64,000 nt of DNA from Capillidium heterosporum (lineage: Eukaryota > Entomophthoromycota > Entomophthoromycetes > Entomophthorales > Capillidiaceae). A program made the translations under genes and the position numbers. The stretch's first letter is position 1. Every line of letters begins with the position of its first letter. The stretch lies in assembly GCA_016630905.1 (NCBI GenBank), contig WBMQ01000006.1, forward strand, positions 1,426,001 through 1,490,000, read 5' to 3'. The notes under the pieces are model-generated. The model was not told the DNA's origin and ran no database searches. It saw only the letters and a list, made by a program, of their open reading frames with translations. Below, piece after piece: positions 59,904 to 64,000 of this stretch.

Positions 59904-60110
59904 TTATATGGAGTCTACTTTCGAATCCATAAATTCCAGAAAGGAGCAGTCCCGGTTGACAGTACGCATCCGGTAAGTAAAGCTCTTGAAGTTGGTCAAG
60001 GCGGAGTTGTTGGACTTGCGTACCATTGGACTAAATTTTAAATACGATATGGAAGCTATTGTCGAACCTATAATCAGTGTACCGAGCTTGTAGGGTTTAG
60101 TTGGGCTCAT
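59904..60110 (-). CDS. Hypothetical small membrane protein, 68 aa
   Basis: The first ATG downstream of a TATATAAG box (60224-60231) is at 60110 and opens this frame: MSPTKPYKLGTLIIGSTIAS, a likely single membrane helix (about 8-25), then a basic and polar tail with SFTYRMRTVNRDCSFLEFMD. The frame is also open upstream without an ATG. Small single-span proteins of this type are common in mitochondria or the ER, but no family is recognised. Confidence 0.5.
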   Translation of the reverse strand: MSPTKPYKLGTLIIGSTIASISYLKFSPMVRKSNNSALTNFKSFTYRMRTVNRDCSFLEFMDSKVDSI

Positions 60111-60223
60111 CCTTTCTTTATACGGCAATCGATCTTTCGCCAAAGTGGGGTTGAAGTTGAACTGGGAGTTGGAATACTTTTCAGAGTAGAATGGAAAACT
60201 TCAAGAATTAGGGCTGTTATCAG

Positions 60224-60231
60224 CTTATATA
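60224..60231 (-). promoter_or_regulatory. TATA box of the small membrane protein gene
   Basis: TATATAAG on the minus strand, about 114 bases before ATG 60110; no ATG occurs between them. Confidence 0.45.
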
Positions 60232-62152
60232 TGTTTTTGTAGAGTTGATATCTTATCTATTTATAAACAAGTAAATTCCAAGGGTTACTGATAAGTTTAT
60301 TCACCTGAACCCAATATTTGACTAAAACGTCAGTTTACAGATTTGGGTGCAATTGGTCGAGATTTGCACTTGCCTAAATAGCACCATACCCCTATAGAAT
60401 GATAAATTGGATTGATGTAGTTGGCTATTCTTTAGCGTGAGAAATTTACACAAGGACCTTTATCAGCTTTGGAGTCCTTTCAAGCCACTAACCATGTTCT
60501 CAATAGCTTTATGGGAACCCGTCTTAAGTATACCTACCGTTTACAAATGCGCCCCCAGCCCGCTAAAACAGTACAAAAGTTCATTTACAAAGACTTGACA
60601 GCTTTGATAAGATAAAGAGGCTACTAAATGACAATATTTTATAGGTCATCCTCCAAACATCGTACCTATCCCTTAAAAGTCGATTGAGAGCTAAGCAAGT
60701 CAATACAAACTTTCAGGGTTAGGAATATTGACAAGATCAGTAGAAGCCCATTCTAAATGGAAAATATAGACTTACCTAAGTCGCTACATCACATTGCTTA
60801 AGTTTGTGGAGTAAAGCTCGGCCAACCGGTTCCTCATGGGAAAGGAGTACGGAATATCAGATCCGTCATAAAAGCCATTCGTCACTACTTATAGTAAAAT
60901 AACAAACGTGGTTAGCTTCAATAAAGGGATTAGGGAGGAGCTACCTTTCACCCCTTTAATATCGAAAGCTCAAGTCGAAAGTGAAGTTGAATTCCTGGTA
61001 TCACATCAATTTAATAGGTTAGCCTTATAGAACCTTTTATATACATCTCTTGGAAAGCTAATGAATCAGCCTAGTTCCACTTGGGTTTGAAGTGGATGAG
61101 GTTTTAGATGGAGAAAGACAGTGATATCAATGAGATGAATGTAATTTGAAACTTGAAGCTAAGTAGTTGATCCTAGCTGTATTACAGAGCCACCGTTTAG
61201 CTGGAGGTCTCAACAAATTTGGAACCGAACTCAAAGTTAGTACAGTTGGATAGTCAAGGACTATAGATAACTATACATTGCTTTCATAAAAACACCCTCA
61301 AGGTTGTTGTAATTGATAGACTTGTCAAAAAATTGAGTTGTGTATTATGCCTACTTGACCATAAGGATGGATTTGACGAACATCATAAAAATAAAAAGAA
61401 TACCAATTGGTTTTCGATCGTTTGAAGTGTCTTTATTTATCATTTTTAATCAAACTTTAAAGTTTAATGGACTACTCTTCGAACGTTATACATTTAGACA
61501 AAAGCAACACTTATAGGTATAGATTGCATATATATTCTCGAAAAAAGATACACAGATTTTTGTTCAATGAAGTTATTAATATATGTATGTAGATTATGAT
61601 AGTGTCTCATAAATAGGGCGATTTAAACGCTTTAATGTATACTTATCGATACGCACTGTTAAAAGGTAATGTTGGATAAGATCTAAGGATGGAAAGTGGA
61701 TTCTTATAGTAAACATACCATTAATATGTCCCCATATATGAATATTAGTAATACTTTCGCATATGCATATATCTATAATATACAAAAGATAATGATAGGA
61801 TCATGGTTTGAAAATAAATTTCTCACATATTCAAGTACACATTTGAAGTCACATTGTCTTTTATAATACCAAAATTTTTAAAGATGAATATAGGACATTT
61901 GGATATTATATCGCCAATATAAACCTTACATAAGTCGATTCCTAATCAAAAGATTAAAATGTAACTATCTATATAAAGGAACATAGACAAGCATATCTAA
62001 TTTACATAGCAATAGTAATACCATCCTAAATACAATTAAATCAGCAATAAATAAAATAAACATAATCAAGATTTTGATAAACTATATATATTAAAGGTAT
62101 ACATTTAAGATTTTCTAATTACTTTAATAAATTACCTTATATATCAACCGCT
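60232..62152. other. Intergenic, 1.9 kb
   Basis: AT-rich, no supported gene. A minus-strand frame at 61594-61785 is Ile-rich by base composition only. Confidence 0.45.
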
Positions 62153-63334
62153 TCAAAACCAAACCAACAACAAGAACCAAGCGACCAAACCAATCACTGT
62201 AATGAACCCAGCATTCCTCTTTAAACTAACTTGGCTGCTGAAGTACTTTTCCAAAATTAATAGGATAATTGACACTACACCGAGAGTTATATACCAAAAC
62301 CAGATGTTGATAGGACTGTGTAAATATCCTAAATTGAGTTTAGGCTCTCCACCCCCTTTGAACTTGGGTAGACTTAACATGGCAAACCCAGGGTACTTGG
62401 TACCTTGCAAGCATGAGAACGAAGGTACCGTTAGTTCGGATACCATTCCGTAGTTGGTTGTGTGGTCGACTAAACAGGTGTCATGGTCGTCCCCTGACAA
62501 AACGAAATTGAGTTTCAAGTCATTGAGCAAACTTTTAGTCAACTCTTCCGTCAATAAATTTTTGTAATTGGCACCAAAGAGATCTTGTAAGGAACGCTGT
62601 CCAATATTCTTGTTACGTAACCTACAAATAGTCGAAGGAGGACGGTAGAAAGGGATGTGGGAAAGTAAAGTTAGGGACTTGTTGAACAACTTTAGGTTGG
62701 CTAAAAATTTGACAGTTGCCTTATCTTTGTTCAACAGTCGGATGGTATCTAAACCTACTACATAGTTGGATTCTCCTAATTTGATCAAGAAGTTGGACTT
62801 ACCGAAATGTTTTTCGAACTGAGTTATTAGCTTTTGAGTAGGTTCTATAGACAAATCGTGGTTCCCACCTAGAAACTTTATGTTAGTTCGTACATTTGGA
62901 TCGTCCAAGCTGAATATGTAGTTGAACCTAGTTAGTGAGTTTTGATAGTCGTAAGAGCCGAGTGTACGTCCGTTATCGAATAAGTCACCTAGTATCAAGT
63001 AGTAGTCGGGATCTAACTTTTGCTTCAAAATTTTAAAGTATAAAGTCATAAACCTATCACTGATCAGCTCTACTAATTTACTTAAAAGTTTATTTTTTAT
63101 GTTGTAGGTAAATTGGTCGTAGATCTGAGGGTCGGTTAAAACCAAAACTTTCAATTTGGGTTCTCCAACGTCGCCAGCTACTAAATGCAAAGGTGTTTGT
63201 AGGTTGGGAAATTTTATTGAAAGGAGGCGGTAGTAGTAGTAGAGGTATTCGAACCAGGTCAAGTTGATAAGCCATGCTAGAGTTAGGTGTAAAGTTAATG
63301 TCGATATCTTCAGTTTGGTCGTCAGCTGGTCCAT
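62153..63334 (-). CDS. TED1: Ted1/PGAP5-type GPI-anchor phosphoesterase
   Basis: 393 aa, single exon, ATG 63332-63334. An N-terminal membrane helix (LTLHLTLAWLINLTWFEYLY) precedes a calcineurin-like metallophosphoesterase domain with all five motifs: VLVLTDPQIYD, LILGDLFDNGR, FLGGNHDLS, LLSHIPFYRP and VLSGDDHDTC. Two C-terminal helices follow (IWFWYITLGVVSIILLIL and ITVIGLVAWFLLLVWF). DPQ, GDLFD and GDDHD are characteristic of the Cdc1/Ted1/PGAP5 group, ER enzymes that remove ethanolamine phosphate from GPI anchors to allow export of GPI proteins. The extra pair of C-terminal helices fits Ted1/PGAP5. An out-of-frame ATG 67 bases upstream (63399-63401) opens a plausible N-terminal tail, MKLDTPHLPSLDLKEIINSI, that would join this frame if one base were skipped. 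Confidence 0.88.
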   Translation of the reverse strand: MDQLTTKLKISTLTLHLTLAWLINLTWFEYLYYYYRLLSIKFPNLQTPLHLVAGDVGEPKLKVLVLTDPQIYDQFTYNIKNKLLSKLVELISDRFMTLYFKILKQKLDPDYYLILGDLFDNGRTLGSYDYQNSLTRFNYIFSLDDPNVRTNIKFLGGNHDLSIEPTQKLITQFEKHFGKSNFLIKLGESNYVVGLDTIRLLNKDKATVKFLANLKLFNKSLTLLSHIPFYRPPSTICRLRNKNIGQRSLQDLFGANYKNLLTEELTKSLLNDLKLNFVLSGDDHDTCLVDHTTNYGMVSELTVPSFSCLQGTKYPGFAMLSLPKFKGGGEPKLNLGYLHSPINIWFWYITLGVVSIILLILEKYFSSQVSLKRNAGFITVIGLVAWFLLLVWF

Positions 63335-63534
63335 TTCTGCTGATACTATTGATTATTTCTTTTAGATCCAAGCTTGGAAGATGGGGTGTATCAAGCTTCA
63401 TTTATTTGATTGTTTCAATACTCAAATCCGGATTTCCCATGATTTTCTTTTATTTTTAGCAAATAATAGTTGACTTTCCTAAATTTACTCCAGTTTTAGT
63501 TTTAAGCCAATAAATTATCTTGGACCTACTACTA

Positions 63535-63883
63535 ATGGGGACAAAACTAGATTATCAGAACCCTAATTTAGCTTTGCAACTTATCAATCTAATCTTCAAG
63601 ATATGTGCTCTTTACCAAGATGCAGAGTTGGGAAGAAATAGATTGCCAAATTCTATAGAGCTTGACCTTTCCCTTTCCCTTTGTTAACATATACAAACAG
63701 TTTGCACTACACAACCATTGCCTAAAAGAACTTGACATCCTTCAAACTAACTTATATTTGAGGGATGCCAAGTTTTTAATGAATTATTTTGCCTATTCCA
63801 ATTATGTTTTGAACTTTGAAGAAATTCAGTTCCGAAATTTTTTCAACAGGTATTTCAAGAAATCGATTGTACACATATTTTGA
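63535..63883 (+). CDS. Unrecognised gene start, frame interrupted
   Basis: ATG 63535 opens MGTKLDYQNPNLALQLINLI, then FKICALYQDAELGRNRLP, ending at a TAA after a CCTTTCCC tract. The +1 frame carries on as VNIYKQFALHNHCLKELDIL, then LYLRDAKFLMNYFAYSNYVL. The helical composition looks genuine. It shares a 133-bp divergent promoter with the longer TED1 reading. It may splice onward at 63850 (GTATTT) into later exons. Family unknown. Confidence 0.45.
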
Positions 63884-63910
63884 CAGCCTTTATAGAATAC
63901 ATAGAAAGCA

Positions 63911-64000
63911 ATGTCGACACCTACTCAACTACCTTTAGATAATCATCAAAGTTTGTATCTATTCAACAACTTGACTAAACTGATACTGTTGGAAAGTCCG
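63911..64000 (+). CDS. Partial frame running off the window edge
   Basis: ATG 63911 opens MSTPTQLPLDNHQSLYLFNN, then LTKLILLESP, to the edge of the window. It may be the start of a separate gene or an exon of the preceding one. Only 30 codons are visible. Confidence 0.35.
   Translation, partial: MSTPTQLPLDNHQSLYLFNNLTKLILLESP

Noticed and set aside
1-64000. Retroelements, CRISPR arrays, rRNA genes, biosynthetic cluster
   Set aside because: No reverse transcriptase, integrase or capsid motifs, LTR pairs, spaced repeats or rRNA stretches were seen, and neighbouring genes do not share a pathway.

Overview
This window looks like nuclear DNA of an AT-rich filamentous fungus. Genes are compact, with GT-AG introns of about 36-78 nt, TATA boxes roughly 40-130 nt before start codons, and long AT-rich intervals between genes. 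The gene set is fungal: Zn2Cys6 regulators, GH31 and GH17 secreted glycosidases, a secreted tyrosinase, STE11, MSL5/SF1 and SNF5. A rhodopsin-like seven-TM receptor, several small homeodomain genes and a YEATS2-type protein recall early-diverging (zygomycete-grade, Conidiobolus-like) fungi. That placement is inference.

Layout. 1-13.8 kb: a GH31 alpha-glucosidase (-), a regulator with two tandem Zn2Cys6 clusters (-), a 4 kb gene desert and a dead homeobox gene (+). 13.8-21.5 kb is a gene-dense core: a six-exon Psr1/SCP-type phosphatase (+), an unrecognised helical protein (-), a two-exon DUF5522/C1orf53-like gene (+) that no single open frame reveals, and the nine-exon MAPKKK STE11 (-; SAM, RA-like and kinase domains). 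21.5-30 kb is mostly non-coding and holds a homeobox gene (+), a C2H2 factor (-) and a decayed coding stretch. 30-33.4 kb: a YEATS2-like chromatin protein of about a dozen exons (+). 34.5-42.5 kb: a GH17 glucanase, a small Cys-rich secreted protein, the seven-TM receptor and a Zn2Cys6 regulator (all +). 44.2-46.1 kb: the branchpoint-binding protein MSL5/SF1. 47.9-50.5 kb: a homeobox gene and a tandem pair of secreted Gly-rich proteins. 51-55 kb: a MITE-like inverted-repeat element, a possible tiny gene and the SWI/SNF subunit SNF5 (-). 57-64 kb: a secreted tyrosinase (-), a small membrane protein (-), a Ted1/PGAP5-type phosphoesterase (-) and the start of a further gene (+).

Functionally the window mixes housekeeping genes (splicing, chromatin remodelling, MAPK signalling, GPI-anchor processing) with a secreted or cell-surface set and six DNA-binding regulators plus one dead one. 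No operon-like or biosynthetic cluster logic is evident.

The most striking pattern is a series of single-base reading-frame breaks in otherwise well-conserved genes (STE11, GH17, the receptor, a Zn2Cys6 regulator, SNF5, probably YEATS2 and TED1). All have the same sign: dropping one base restores the frame. Many can be placed in short homopolymers such as CCCC or GGGG. A systematic one-base over-call in the assembly is the simplest reading; widespread +1 ribosomal frameshifting is the exciting alternative. Raw reads and RNA-seq would decide. Introns were placed by eye from splice consensus, frame continuity and family knowledge.
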